From an uncultured Algimonas sp. (lineage in GTDB: Bacteria > Pseudomonadota > Alphaproteobacteria > Caulobacterales > Maricaulaceae), in assembly GCF_947498175.1 (NCBI RefSeq), contig NZ_CANMJB010000002.1, positions 124,001 through 188,000 of the forward strand: a stretch of 64,000 nucleotides of DNA, given 5' to 3'. Below, piece by piece: positions 7,607 through 16,717 of the stretch; the stretch's first letter is position 1; each line of letters begins with the position of its first letter. The notes below the pieces were generated by a model. The model worked only from the letters and a program-made list of their open reading frames with translations. It was not told the origin of the DNA and did not search any database. Made by a program: the position numbers and the translations under genes.

Positions 7607-9757
7607 CTAGGCGGCACCTTGGCTGAGTCGCATATTGACCACGTCAAGCACTTCCAGAGCGGCTTCGGGGATGTTCGTGCCGGGCGGAAAGACCGCCTTG
7701 GCGCCCATCGACTTCAACGTCTCGATATCTTCGGGCGGGATCACGCCGCCGACGATGATCATGATGTCGCTGCGTCCATGCGCGGCGAGAGCGTCGCGCA
7801 GTTCCGGAACGAGCGTCAGGTGCCCGGCCGCCAATGACGATGCGGCGATGACGTCGACATCGTTGGCTATGCCCAACTGCGCGGCTTCGTCCGGTGTCTG
7901 GAAAAGCGGGCCGATCGTCACGTCGAAGCCCAGATCGGTGAAAGCTGTGGCGACGACCTTCTGACCCCGGTCATGGCCGTCCTGACCCATCTTGGCGATC
8001 AGGATGCGTGGCTTGCGCCCTTCCAATTCGGCGAATGCTTCGACCCGTGACAGCGCATCTTGGTAGGCCGGATTGCGCGGATCGAAAGCCGACGAATAGA
8101 CGCCGGTCACGCCGGCGGGTTCGGCTTCGAACCGGCCATAGACCTTCTCCAGCGCGTCGCTGATCTCGCCGACGGTCGCCTTCTTGCGCGCTGCGTCGAT
8201 GGCAAGGTCCAGCAGATTGCGCCCCTGTCCAGAGCCCGTACCGGCTGCGTGCGTCAGCGCATCCAGTGCATCGGCGACGGCGTCCGGGTCGCGGTCGGCG
8301 CGCAGCTGCCGCAGGCGCGCGATCTGACCGTCCCGCACGGCGGCATTGTCCACCTTCAATATCGGAATGTCGTCCGCATCGTCCGCCACGTATCTGTTGA
8401 CCCCCACGACCGTCTGCGCACCACTGTCGATGCGCGCTTGCGTCCGGGCAGCGGACTCCTCGATGCGCAGTTTGGGAATTCCGGCCTCGATGGCCTTGGC
8501 CATGCCACCATAGGCTTCGACCTCGCGGATATGGGCGAGTGCCTTGTCGGCGAGCTGATGGGTCAGCGCCTCGACGTAATAGCTGCCGCCCCATGGATCG
8601 ATGGTCTGGGTGTGGCCGCCCTCGGTCTGCAGGAAGATCTGCGTGTTCCGCGCGATCCGCGCAGAGAAATCGGTCGGTAGGGCCAGCGCTTCGTCGAGCG
8701 AGTTGGTGTGCAGGCTTTGCGTGTGACCGTCCACGGCCGCCATGGCCTCGATATGGGTGCGGCCGACATTGTTGAAGACGTCCTGGGCGGTCAGCGACCA
8801 GCCGGACGTCTGGCAATGGGTGCGCAACATGGTCGATTTCGGATTTTCAGGACCAAATGGCGAAATCAGTTTGGCCCAGAGCAGGCGCGCGGCGCGCATC
8901 TTCGCCACTTCCATGAAATAGTTCATGCCGATGGCCCAAAAGAAGGAGAGCCGCGGGGCGAAGCGGTCAATGTCCATTCCGGCGGCCAAGCCGGTACGGA
9001 CATATTCCAGCCCGTCGGCGAGCGTGTAGCCCAGCTCGATATCCGCCGATGCGCCCGCCTCCTGCATGTGATAGCCGGAGATGGAAATGCTGTTGAACTT
9101 CGGCATGTGCTCGGACGTGTAGGCGAAGATGTCGCCGATGATCCGCATGGAAGGCCCGGGCGGGTAGATGTAGGTGTTGCGGACCATGAACTCCTTCAGG
9201 ATGTCGTTCTGGATCGTCCCGGCGAGCTGTTCGGGCTTTACGCCCTGTTCCTCTGCCGCCGCCACGTAGAGCGCGAGGATCGGCAGCACTGCGCCGTTCA
9301 TGGTCATGGACACGCTCATCTTGTCCAGCGGGATTTGGTCGAACAGCACGCGCATGTCGTAGATCGAATCGATCGCGACGCCTGCCATGCCGACATCCCC
9401 GGCCACGCGCGGGTGGTTCGAATCATAGCCCCGGTGCGTCGCCAGATCGAAGGCGACCGAAAGGCCTTTCTGCCCACCCGCCAGATTGCGACGATAGAAG
9501 GCGTTGGAATCTTCCGCTGTCGAGAAGCCCGCATATTGCCGGATGGTCCAAGGGCGCTGGACGTACATGGTTGGATAGGGTCCACGGACGAACGGGGCGA
9601 GGCCGGGATAGGTGTTCAGATTATCAAGATCCGCCACATCGCCGGGGTCGTATGCAGGCTTGATCTCGATGCCTTCGGGCGACGTCCAGGCCTGTCCCGT
9701 CCGAGGCCGGTCTGGCGCGGGGCCGAGAGGCAACGCGGTAAAGTTGGGGAATGTCAT
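7607..9757 (-). CDS. Methylmalonyl-CoA mutase, large (catalytic) subunit
   Basis: Adenosylcobalamin-dependent isomerase converting (R)-methylmalonyl-CoA to succinyl-CoA, the last step of propionyl-CoA use. The 716-residue length is as expected. The N-terminal barrel has the family segments [20 protein letters not shown] and [17 protein letters not shown]. The C-terminal B12 domain has GQDGHDRG with the cobalt-binding His at 595, and the later GGVIPPED motif. Its start codon follows the stop of the small-subunit gene with no gap, so the two are co-translated. It links to the branched-chain oxoacid dehydrogenase genes at 18.8-22.7 kb, whose products feed propionyl-CoA (metabolic inference). Confidence 0.97.
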   Translation of the reverse strand: MTFPNFTALPLGPAPDRPRTGQAWTSPEGIEIKPAYDPGDVADLDNLNTYPGLAPFVRGPYPTMYVQRPWTIRQYAGFSTAEDSNAFYRRNLAGGQKGLSVAFDLATHRGYDSNHPRVAGDVGMAGVAIDSIYDMRVLFDQIPLDKMSVSMTMNGAVLPILALYVAAAEEQGVKPEQLAGTIQNDILKEFMVRNTYIYPPGPSMRIIGDIFAYTSEHMPKFNSISISGYHMQEAGASADIELGYTLADGLEYVRTGLAAGMDIDRFAPRLSFFWAIGMNYFMEVAKMRAARLLWAKLISPFGPENPKSTMLRTHCQTSGWSLTAQDVFNNVGRTHIEAMAAVDGHTQSLHTNSLDEALALPTDFSARIARNTQIFLQTEGGHTQTIDPWGGSYYVEALTHQLADKALAHIREVEAYGGMAKAIEAGIPKLRIEESAARTQARIDSGAQTVVGVNRYVADDADDIPILKVDNAAVRDGQIARLRQLRADRDPDAVADALDALTHAAGTGSGQGRNLLDLAIDAARKKATVGEISDALEKVYGRFEAEPAGVTGVYSSAFDPRNPAYQDALSRVEAFAELEGRKPRILIAKMGQDGHDRGQKVVATAFTDLGFDVTIGPLFQTPDEAAQLGIANDVDVIAASSLAAGHLTLVPELRDALAAHGRSDIMIIVGGVIPPEDIETLKSMGAKAVFPPGTNIPEAALEVLDVVNMRLSQGAA

Positions 9758-10981
9758 CTAGCGGACCTCCGGCACGGGCGCATTGTCGCTGGCATGCAGC
9801 GTCACGCCGAGAACCGGTTCCGCCCTATCCGCACGGGCTTGTCGGTCGGCGGCTACCGCGCTCTCCAGGTCACCCCTCTGCCGGTAGGGTTCGATCCCGC
9901 CTGCAGCTTCGATGATCTGGAACGTCGACCAGGCAGACTGTGCCAGGTCTTCCGTCATACGCTCATGGAAATAGCTGCCATAGGCCGCATCGCGGACTTG
10001 TCCCAGATGGCTTTCCTCCATCATCAGCAGCTGCTGATTGCGCGCGATTCGGTAGCCGAACGGTGTGGCGTTGCCGAGGCGGCGGTGGTCGGGCGTGTCG
10101 GTGAAAGGGCGGATTGTCACATAGTCCGCGCCACCGATCACGGCACCGAATCCCGCGCTGGTCGTGCGCAGCATGTTGGTCCAGCCATCCTCGCTCTGCA
10201 TCATGCGCTGGCTTGTAACGGCATGGATCGGCAGGGCCGGATCATCGATGCCGAAAGCTCCGGCGACCGCGGCATGCAGCCGTCTTGCGGCTCGGATCTT
10301 GACGATGCCCATATGCGCATCCGTTCCCAGTGCGAAGAGGGCGCTCATATGCGGCTGGGCACCGGACCCGTGCCGCCTGAACGTTTCGGCCAGGGTTGCC
10401 GCGAAAACCGCCAGTTCGGTCCCGTCGCTTCCGCCCGCTTCAAAAGTGGCCGCCGCATCGATCGTGAAAGCGCGCCATCCTGCCGGGATATCGGGCTTGT
10501 CGCCGAGCGGGTCCAGGCCGAGCGTGACCGCCGTGCCATAAAGCTCATCCAGACCCGCAGCATGGATTGCCGCGCTGCTGCCCGGCGCGAAAACGATCGG
10601 AACGAGATCCAGCAAAACGCCTTCGAGCAAGCGCCGCAGGTCGGCGCGTCTGGTGATCGGGAGACTGCCGATGCGAATGGCGCTAGCGCCGCCCTTCAAG
10701 TCATCGAGCAATTGCATGTTAGCGAAATGAAGGTCGGGATCCGTGACGGGCGCGCAGACATGCCACGGCCTTCCGGCCAGAAGCGGCGAGTCGGGACCAG
10801 TCAGTGCGGCATGTGTCTGCGGTCGTTGCGCAGCGTCGAATAACGGCCCGCGTTGCAAGCCGTTCTCGGTCCGACTGATGAGTGTTTCGAAATCGGCGCC
10901 GCGCAAGCCCTTGTCGGCGAGTGCGCGCCAATCACGACGGTCGTGGTCCGGAAAGTCGTCCTGCAGCTTCATCTCACTCAT
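9758..10981 (-). CDS. Methylmalonyl-CoA mutase, small subunit
   Basis: Non-catalytic partner subunit of the heterodimeric methylmalonyl-CoA mutase. The opening DDFPDHDRRDWRALADKGLR and ISRTENGLQRGPLF match the small-subunit pattern. The product lacks the DxHxxG cobalamin motif, as expected for this subunit. With the start at 10981 it has 407 residues. A second in-frame ATG at 11023 would add 14 residues and has a GGTGAT directly before it, so the start is not settled. The stop abuts the large-subunit ATG. The gene faces away from fpr, with about 200 bases between the two start codons. Confidence 0.92.
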   Translation of the reverse strand: MSEMKLQDDFPDHDRRDWRALADKGLRGADFETLISRTENGLQRGPLFDAAQRPQTHAALTGPDSPLLAGRPWHVCAPVTDPDLHFANMQLLDDLKGGASAIRIGSLPITRRADLRRLLEGVLLDLVPIVFAPGSSAAIHAAGLDELYGTAVTLGLDPLGDKPDIPAGWRAFTIDAAATFEAGGSDGTELAVFAATLAETFRRHGSGAQPHMSALFALGTDAHMGIVKIRAARRLHAAVAGAFGIDDPALPIHAVTSQRMMQSEDGWTNMLRTTSAGFGAVIGGADYVTIRPFTDTPDHRRLGNATPFGYRIARNQQLLMMEESHLGQVRDAAYGSYFHERMTEDLAQSAWSTFQIIEAAGGIEPYRQRGDLESAVAADRQARADRAEPVLGVTLHASDNAPVPEVR

Positions 10982-11062
10982 CCGGCTTGCATAGAAGATG
11001 TCGGCGCATGCGTCTTGAGGCATATCACCGAAATTGCGGGACGAACCTATCGAAAAACATGG

Positions 11063-11105
11063 TTGCCAGAGATCGACGCCGTTCTATATAAAGAACACTC
11101 GTTCT
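11063..11105 (+). promoter_or_regulatory. Probable fpr promoter with GTTCT/AGAAC half-sites
   Basis: TTGCCA at 11063-11068 and TATATA at 11085-11090 (16 apart), or TATAAA at 11087-11092 (18 apart), form a good promoter towards fpr. Three half-sites overlap it: GTTCT at 11081, AGAAC at 11092 and GTTCT at 11101. They form two palindromes, GTTCT-N6-AGAAC and AGAAC-N4-GTTCT, around the -10 and the expected transcription start. The spacing is not that of the alphaproteobacterial LexA box. The regulator is unknown. Confidence 0.45.
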
Positions 11106-11188
11106 GTATGTCGGTAGTTGAAAGCCAAGCCGGGGCCCGTTAGAGGCCCGGCGCCGCGATAGGGCGGCCAAAGAGGAAGTCCCTTCGA

Positions 11189-11986
11189 ATGTCCAATGCG
11201 CCCACCGAAGAAACGGTGCTCGAAGTCGAGCATTTCACCGACCGCCTCTTCGCCTTCTCGATCACGCGTCCGTCGTCCTTCCGTTTCCGCACCGGCGAAT
11301 TCATCATGATCGGTTTGCCCAAGACCGAGGAACAGAAGCGTCCTGTCATGCGGGCCTACTCGGTCGCCAGCCCGGCCTGGGACGACAAGCTGGAATTCTA
11401 CTCCATTAAAGTGCCGGACGGCCCGCTGACCTCGCGGTTGCAGGCAATCAAAACGGGCGACACGGTTCTACTGGGGCGAAAGCCTGTCGGCACGCTGGTG
11501 CTCGATGCCCTGTTGCCGGGCAAGCGTCTGTGGATGTTCAGCACGGGCACCGGCTTCGCGCCGTTCGCCTCGCTGATCCGCGATCCGGAAACCTATGAGC
11601 GGTTCGACGAGGTCATCGTGACGCATACCTGCCGCGAAGGGGGCGAGTTGCAATATTCGCAGCGTCTCGTGGCCGATTTGGTCAACGATCCGCTGGTCGG
11701 CGAAATGGTCGTCGGCGAGGACGGCTCGCCCAAGCTGAAGCTGATCACGTCCCTGACGCGCGAGGATCATGCGCTGAAAGGACGGATCACGACGCTGATC
11801 GAAACCGGCAAACTGTCCGAGATCGCCGGCACACCGCCGCTCGACCCTGCCCATGACCGCGTCATGATCTGCGGCTCCAAGGACATGATCGACGATACAG
11901 CCGCCCTCGTCGAAGGCTTCGGACTGCGCGAGGGCTCGAACTCCGAGCCACGCGAATTCGTTATCGAAAAGGCGTTCGTCGGTTAG
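11189..11986 (+). CDS. fpr: Ferredoxin--NADP+ reductase
   Basis: FAD enzyme passing electrons between NADPH and ferredoxin or flavodoxin, often tied to oxidative stress and Fe-S supply. The 265-residue product has the FAD motif RAYSVASP near residue 57, the NADP-binding STGTGFAPFASLIRDP, the ICGSKDMID segment, and the C-terminal EFVIEKAFVG end typical of the bacterial Fpr subclass. A clear promoter with palindromic half-sites lies about 90 bases upstream. It converges on gluQ, with the stop codons overlapping. Confidence 0.96.
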   Translation: MSNAPTEETVLEVEHFTDRLFAFSITRPSSFRFRTGEFIMIGLPKTEEQKRPVMRAYSVASPAWDDKLEFYSIKVPDGPLTSRLQAIKTGDTVLLGRKPVGTLVLDALLPGKRLWMFSTGTGFAPFASLIRDPETYERFDEVIVTHTCREGGELQYSQRLVADLVNDPLVGEMVVGEDGSPKLKLITSLTREDHALKGRITTLIETGKLSEIAGTPPLDPAHDRVMICGSKDMIDDTAALVEGFGLREGSNSEPREFVIEKAFVG

Positions 11987-12711
11987 CCTTCCGCACGGGC
12001 CTCGGCGAGGTCCAGCACTTCCGTCGCGCTCATTCCGCTGTCGCGCAAGGACCGGATCGTTTGCGATCCCGTTCGCTTGCTCATCTTGCGTTCCGCCGTT
12101 TCCATCACCAACGGGTGGTGATGATAGCGCGGTTCCGGCCAGCCCATCAGTGCCTGGATCAACCGGTGCACGCCAGTCTCGGAAAACAGGTCCGTTCCGC
12201 GTACAATATCCGTGATGCCCTGCAGAGCGTCGTCATGAGTGACGGCCACATGATAGCTGGTCCCGATGTCGCGGCGCTCCAGCGTGGGGTCGGGCAGGGC
12301 TCGAAGATCGACCGGAATGTCGCGTCCGCGATCCGAAAAGGACAGGCTCGCCGCGCCGAGCACGTCGATGCAGCGATCGACCGATAGTTTGATGGCGGGC
12401 GGGCGGCTCATGTCGGCTTCGCCTCTCCGGGTCGTGTAGTCGTCATAGGTCAAGTCCCGCGCCCCAAGTGCCGCGACGACGCCAGCATAATCCGCAAGAT
12501 GGCCACTCTGGACACGGACCGGCTCGGGCCAGTCGAAACCCAGCCATCTCAGATCCCGAAAGATAGCGTCGCGGAAGCGCGGGCGACTGCGCGTGTGATC
12601 GATGTCCTCGATCCGCAACAAGCAGTGCCCGAACTCGAAGGCGCGCGCCGCGGCATAGGCGTGGCCAAGATGCAGATAGCCCGTTGGCGACGGGGCGAAA
12701 CGGGTCAGCAT
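11983..12711 (-). CDS. gluQ: Glutamyl-Q tRNA(Asp) synthetase
   Basis: Truncated glutamyl-tRNA synthetase paralog that attaches glutamate to the queuosine base of tRNA-Asp. The 242-residue product has the Rossmann fold with RFAPSPTGYLHLGHAYAA (HLGH for HIGH), RIEDIDHTR and the KMSKR variant of KMSKS, and it lacks the anticodon-binding domain, as the family does. The Cys cluster that binds zinc in the E. coli enzyme is absent; that region reads LTYDDYTTRRGEADMSRPPA, so this is a zinc-less form. The stop overlaps the fpr stop. The stop of the next reverse gene's neighbour region begins 10 bases upstream. Confidence 0.93.
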   Translation of the reverse strand: MLTRFAPSPTGYLHLGHAYAAARAFEFGHCLLRIEDIDHTRSRPRFRDAIFRDLRWLGFDWPEPVRVQSGHLADYAGVVAALGARDLTYDDYTTRRGEADMSRPPAIKLSVDRCIDVLGAASLSFSDRGRDIPVDLRALPDPTLERRDIGTSYHVAVTHDDALQGITDIVRGTDLFSETGVHRLIQALMGWPEPRYHHHPLVMETAERKMSKRTGSQTIRSLRDSGMSATEVLDLAEARAEG

Positions 12712-12720
12712 CGAGCCGAC

Positions 12721-14226
12721 CTAGCGCCGCATCATTCCGCCCAGAACGCCGCGCACGGCGTTGCGCATGGCACGCCGCATGATCAGTCGGCCTTCGCGTT
12801 TCAGTTCGCGGGTGACTTCGCGCATGATGACGTTGTCGGACGATTTGGTCGTGCGGGTTCGGCTCGACGCTTTGGGTTTCGCCTTTTCCCTTTCGGTCCG
12901 TTTGGCTTCGGCGGCATCGCCTTTGTCGCGGGCCTGGGCGCGGCGTTCCAGTTCTTCATAGGCGCTGTCGCGGTCCACGGCCGTGTCGTATTTCGCCCCC
13001 ACCGGACTATCGTCCTGGACAGCGCGGCGTTCGGATGGCTTGGCCGGGCCGAGGCGCGATGCGGGTGGGCGGATCAGGGTGCGCCCGACGATGGCCGGTG
13101 CGCCGCGTTCGTCCAGCAAGCTGACCAGGGCTTCGCCAACACCCAGATCCGTGATGACGTCTTCCGTGTCGAAGGCGGGGTTTTCACGAAAACTCGTGGC
13201 GGCGGCGCGCACGGCGCGTTGTTCGCGCGGCGTATAGGCGCGGAGCGCGTGCTGGATGCGGTTGCCGAGCTGTCCCAGCACGCTGTCCGGGATGTCCATC
13301 GGAGTCTGGGTCACGAAAAACACGCCCACGCCCTTGGACCGGATCAGGCGGGCGACCTGTTCGATTTTCTGGATCAACGGCTTGGACGCGTCGTCGAACA
13401 ACAGGTGCGCCTCGTCGAAGAAGAAGATCATCCTCGGTTTGTCGGGATTGCCGACCTCGGGAAACTCCTCGAACAATTCGGACAGCAGCCACAGCAGGAA
13501 GGTGGCATAGAGCGCCGGGCTGTTGATCAGCGTGTCCGCCGCCAGGATGTTGATCATTCCCATGCCGCCTTCATCGACGTGCATGAAATCTTCGAGCTCC
13601 AACGCGGGTTCTCCGAAGAATGCTTCCGCGCCCGCGCGCTCCAGCGTCAGCAGATTGCGCCGGATCGCGGCCACGCTCTGGCTCGTGACATTGCCATAGT
13701 CGCGGCTGACCGCTTCGCGGTTCTCGACCAAGTGGTTCAGAAGGCCGTTCAGATCCTTCAGGTCCAGCAGCAGCATGCCGTTGTCGTCGGCATATTCGAA
13801 CGCGATCGTCATGATGCCTTCCTGCGTCTCCGTGAGACCCATCAAACGCGACAACAGGACGGGACCCATTTCGGAAATCGTCGTGCGGACCGGATGTCCC
13901 TTTTCGCCGTAGAGATCCCAGAAGATAGTCGGGAAGGCGCGGTAGGCGTAATCGTCCAGCCCGATCTTTGCGGCCCTGCTCGACAGTTTCTCGTGCAGTT
14001 TGTGGTCCGCCGAGCCGGACTGGGAAATGCCGGACAGGTCGCCCTTGACGTCTGCGGCGAAGACAGGAACGCCGTTGGCTGAAAATCCTTCGGCCAGGAT
14101 TTGCAACGTGACTGTCTTGCCCGTTCCGGTCGCTCCGGCGATCAGACCGTGACGGTTGGCCTTGTCGAGCCGGAGGTTTTGACGTCCGCCATCCGTGTCC
14201 GTGCCGATGAAGATCGTTCCACTCAT
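12721..14226 (-). CDS. HerA-like helicase C-terminal domain ATPase (DUF853, YjgR type)
   Basis: P-loop ATPase of the DUF853/YjgR family, related to the HerA/FtsK motor group. From the ATG at 14226 (GAGG about 8 bases upstream) it has 501 residues, the same as E. coli YjgR; the longer open frame to 14631 is not supported. Visible motifs are GTDTDGGRQNLRLDKANRHG, Walker A GATGTGKT, AADVKGDLSGI, and Walker B FFFDEAHLLFDD. The C-terminal 100 residues are Arg/Lys-rich, ending in RNAVRGVLGGMMRR. The cellular role of this family is poorly known. It is followed by gluQ on the same strand, 9 bases apart. Confidence 0.9.
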   Translation of the reverse strand: MSGTIFIGTDTDGGRQNLRLDKANRHGLIAGATGTGKTVTLQILAEGFSANGVPVFAADVKGDLSGISQSGSADHKLHEKLSSRAAKIGLDDYAYRAFPTIFWDLYGEKGHPVRTTISEMGPVLLSRLMGLTETQEGIMTIAFEYADDNGMLLLDLKDLNGLLNHLVENREAVSRDYGNVTSQSVAAIRRNLLTLERAGAEAFFGEPALELEDFMHVDEGGMGMINILAADTLINSPALYATFLLWLLSELFEEFPEVGNPDKPRMIFFFDEAHLLFDDASKPLIQKIEQVARLIRSKGVGVFFVTQTPMDIPDSVLGQLGNRIQHALRAYTPREQRAVRAAATSFRENPAFDTEDVITDLGVGEALVSLLDERGAPAIVGRTLIRPPASRLGPAKPSERRAVQDDSPVGAKYDTAVDRDSAYEELERRAQARDKGDAAEAKRTEREKAKPKASSRTRTTKSSDNVIMREVTRELKREGRLIMRRAMRNAVRGVLGGMMRR

Positions 14227-14295
14227 ATCCATCCTCGCTCGCATGCCGGAAAATGCGTATGGGTCTCGGATATACAATGCAATAAGGGGCTCAGC

Positions 14296-15381
14296 ATGAC
14301 GTCCGATACCACCATCCGTTCCGCGCTGTTGCTGATCGCGGCGATCGCCTTGTTCTGGACGCTCTATGTAACCCGGCATCTGGTCGCGCCGTTCGCGCTG
14401 GCCGTGTTCTTCTGGCTGGCGATCGATGCCTTTGCGCGCTGGATCGACGGTCTGTCGAAGCGCATCCCCTACTGGTTCGCTCTGACCATCGCGATCCTGG
14501 TCACGGTCGCGGCCCTGATCGGACTGATCGTAGTCGTGGCCGACACGGTCGGTGACGTGGTTGATCAATCGCCGCGCTACAACGCCCGCATCAACGAAAT
14601 CTTCGCCTGGATCGGCAGCGTAACGGGCCAAGAGGATCTGTCCTATGCGTCGATCAACGAACGGTTCGGTATCGGCGAACGTCTGCAGGGCGCGATCGGC
14701 GGCTTCGCCCAGACCATTCAGGCCGTGCTATCGGATTTCATGCTGATCGCCATCTACGTCGTTTTCCTGTTCGTCGCGCAGGCGAGTTTTCCGGATAAGA
14801 TGGACAATCTGTTCCCCGACCCGGTCCGGCGGGCCAAGGCGATACGCATTGGCACCTCCATCCGCCATTCCATCGAACAATACATCACCGTCCAGACGCT
14901 GGTTTCGCTGATCCAGACGGTCATCAGTTATGTTGCCATGGTTGCGTTGGGGCTGGACAATGCGCTGTTCTGGGCGCTGGTCATCTTCATTCTCAACTAC
15001 ATCCCAATCGTGGGCGGGTTCGCGGCGGTCGCTCTGCCGGTCATGTTCGGTCTGGTTCAGTTCGAAAGCCTGACCCGGGTCCTGGTGCTGGGCGGCGTGC
15101 TGTTCGGCGCGCAGTTCGTCGTGTCCAACACGGTCCAGCCCAAGATGATGGGCGACAGCATGAATATGAGCGCACTGGTCGTGGTGCTCAGCCTGACGGT
15201 CTGGGGCGCGCTATGGGGTGGGGTCGGAGCGTTTCTGTCCGCGCCCATGACCGTCATTCTGATGATCATCCTGGCGCAGTTCCCGACCACACGTTGGATC
15301 GCGGTCTTGCTATCGGCGGATGGCGATCCGGACATGGACGGCGATGGGAAGGCGGACAAAGCGCCGGTACCGTCGCTGTGA
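14296..15381 (+). CDS. AI-2E family transporter / permease
   Basis: Inner-membrane permease of the AI-2E (PerM/TqsA-like) family, 361 residues. About eight hydrophobic helices are visible: a pair near 10-50, one near 70-95, one near 150-170, and a C-terminal group from about 210 to 345. The family segment FILNYIPIVGGFAAVALP is clear. AAGGGG precedes the ATG at 14296 by a good distance. It diverges from the HerA-like ATPase with 69 bases between. Family members export autoinducer-2 or act as sodium/proton antiporters; which applies cannot be told. Confidence 0.9.
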   Translation: MTSDTTIRSALLLIAAIALFWTLYVTRHLVAPFALAVFFWLAIDAFARWIDGLSKRIPYWFALTIAILVTVAALIGLIVVVADTVGDVVDQSPRYNARINEIFAWIGSVTGQEDLSYASINERFGIGERLQGAIGGFAQTIQAVLSDFMLIAIYVVFLFVAQASFPDKMDNLFPDPVRRAKAIRIGTSIRHSIEQYITVQTLVSLIQTVISYVAMVALGLDNALFWALVIFILNYIPIVGGFAAVALPVMFGLVQFESLTRVLVLGGVLFGAQFVVSNTVQPKMMGDSMNMSALVVVLSLTVWGALWGGVGAFLSAPMTVILMIILAQFPTTRWIAVLLSADGDPDMDGDGKADKAPVPSL

Positions 15382-15454
15382 CGCGCCTGACGTTCACCGC
15401 AACGTGATGCAGCCGTTGTTGGTGCGTTCATTTCCGTTTCTGTAGGCAAAGGTT

Positions 15455-16132
15455 ATGCAATCGACCTTTTCTCGCAGGGCCTTGCCGGCCGCAGCGTTTC
15501 TATTTGCCGCGACCGCACCGGCGATGGCCGAAACCCTGACGCAGCCGACCACCGTCGTGGAACTGTTCACCTCGCAAGGCTGCTCGTCCTGCCCGTCCGC
15601 CAATGCAGCGCTGGTGAAGCTCGATCAGCAGCGTCCCGCAGCGCTGACCCTGACCTATGGCGTGACCTATTGGGACTATCTGGGTTGGGCCGATACGTTC
15701 GGCGATGTGAATTTCACGAAGCGTCAGCGCCAGTATGACGCCGCGCTGAAGTCGGGCGTCTATACGCCCATGATGGTTGTGGCCGGGCGGAGACATGCCT
15801 CCAAATTCAAGCGCGACATGTTGCAACGAGCCTATGTTCCCGAAACGGTGTCGCTGGTCCGCGAAAGCGGCGAACTATGCATCGAAGCGGATTTGCCACG
15901 CGGGGCAAAGCTCGCGCTCGTGGATTACGAACCCGGCATCCAGATCGTCCATGTCGAAAAAGGCGAAAATAGCGGCCGCAAGCTGACCTTGGCCAATGTG
16001 GTCAGATCCATCGATTACCGCGACTGGGACGGGCACATGATCTGCGGTCTGCACCCGACTTCCGCGCTGGCGGTTCTGGCGCACGATCCGGACACGGCGG
16101 CCATCATCGGCGCGGCGCGATTGGAACCCTGA
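15455..16132 (+). CDS. DUF1223 domain secreted protein (thioredoxin-like)
   Basis: A 225-residue exported protein. The signal peptide (about 1-25) ends APAMA-E. It is followed by the DUF1223 hallmark VVELFTSQGCSSCPSANAAL, a thioredoxin-like start with a CSSC dithiol. The rest is a soluble beta-rich region with two more Cys (ELCIEAD, MICGLHP). Alphaproteobacteria commonly carry this family, and its reaction is unknown; a periplasmic redox role is plausible from the CxxC motif. It is followed after 244 noncoding bases by the DUF2794 gene. Confidence 0.9.
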   Translation: MQSTFSRRALPAAAFLFAATAPAMAETLTQPTTVVELFTSQGCSSCPSANAALVKLDQQRPAALTLTYGVTYWDYLGWADTFGDVNFTKRQRQYDAALKSGVYTPMMVVAGRRHASKFKRDMLQRAYVPETVSLVRESGELCIEADLPRGAKLALVDYEPGIQIVHVEKGENSGRKLTLANVVRSIDYRDWDGHMICGLHPTSALAVLAHDPDTAAIIGAARLEP

Positions 16133-16294
16133 TCATTTAGGAAATGGTGCCGAGAGAGCAAAGACGTTTTCGACATGGGGGCTGGGGGGCTGAAAAGAAC
16201 CAGGTCGGTCCCGCTCCACTCTCTCGACAAATCCTGTTTCGCGTCGGAACAAGTCTGTGGAAGGGCCGGAATAAGGCAATTTCGTGGCGCTTCG

Positions 16295-16310
16295 TTTATA
16301 GAGGGTTAAC
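16295..16310 (+). promoter_or_regulatory. CtrA-like box upstream of the DUF2794 gene
   Basis: TTTA-N7-TTAAC, one mismatch from the CtrA consensus TTAA-N7-TTAAC, lies 67 bases before the DUF2794 start. The same variant occurs at 37404-37419. CtrA is the cell-cycle regulator of this bacterial group; use of this site is inferred. Confidence 0.35.
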
Positions 16311-16376
16311 GCGTGTCCCGACGGACAGTGCGTAACGCTTTGCAACTCCGGTGCGGGTCGGTCTATATCGGTTCCG

Positions 16377-16715
16377 ATGAACAAGGTTGTGCGCATCGGC
16401 AATGGCCATAGGGCTCCGTCACAGGTCAGCTTCGACCGGCACGAACTGTCCCAGATCCTCAACGTTTACGGCCAGATGGTCTCCAAGGGCGATTGGAAGG
16501 ATTACGCCATCGATTTCCTGCCGGACCGGTGCGTCTTTTCGATCTATCGCAAGGCGTCCGAACACGCGCTCTACCGGATCGAGAAGGTGCCGGCCTTGCG
16601 CAACCGCCAAGGCCAGTTCGCTGTCGTTGCGCCGGGCGGATTGATCCTGAAACGCGGACATGATCTGTTGCAGGTATTGCGCGTCTTCGACCGCGCCCGC
16701 TTCCGCAGCGTCTGA
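16377..16715 (+). CDS. DUF2794 domain-containing protein
   Basis: A 112-residue soluble protein, nearly all of it the alphaproteobacteria-specific DUF2794 domain: SFDRHELSQILNVYGQMV, DWKDYAIDFLPDRCVFSIYR and YRIEKVPALRNRQGQFAVV. Function unknown. The TGA ends two bases before the convergent glmS stop. A CtrA-like box lies upstream. The 244-base gap before it holds no convincing gene; the reverse-strand frame there is unlike any protein family known to me. Confidence 0.9.
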   Translation: MNKVVRIGNGHRAPSQVSFDRHELSQILNVYGQMVSKGDWKDYAIDFLPDRCVFSIYRKASEHALYRIEKVPALRNRQGQFAVVAPGGLILKRGHDLLQVLRVFDRARFRSV

Positions 16716-16717
16716 GC

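Noticed and set aside
8708-10843. 711-residue forward frame opposite the methylmalonyl-CoA mutase genes
   Set aside because: It is antisense to two clearly conserved genes in a GC-rich genome and has no domain; long antisense frames are expected.
11092-11105. AGAAC-N4-GTTCT as a LexA box
   Set aside because: GAAC-N4-GTTC is the Gram-positive LexA form; this organism's uvrB has the alphaproteobacterial GTTC-N7-GTTC form, so another regulator is more likely.
12499-14082. 527-residue forward frame opposite gluQ and the HerA-like ATPase gene
   Set aside because: His/Gln/Arg-rich antisense product with no family character; the reverse strand holds the conserved genes.
16133-16462. 109-residue reverse frame before and across the DUF2794 gene
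   Set aside because: Low-information sequence overlapping a conserved gene on the other strand, with no ribosome site.
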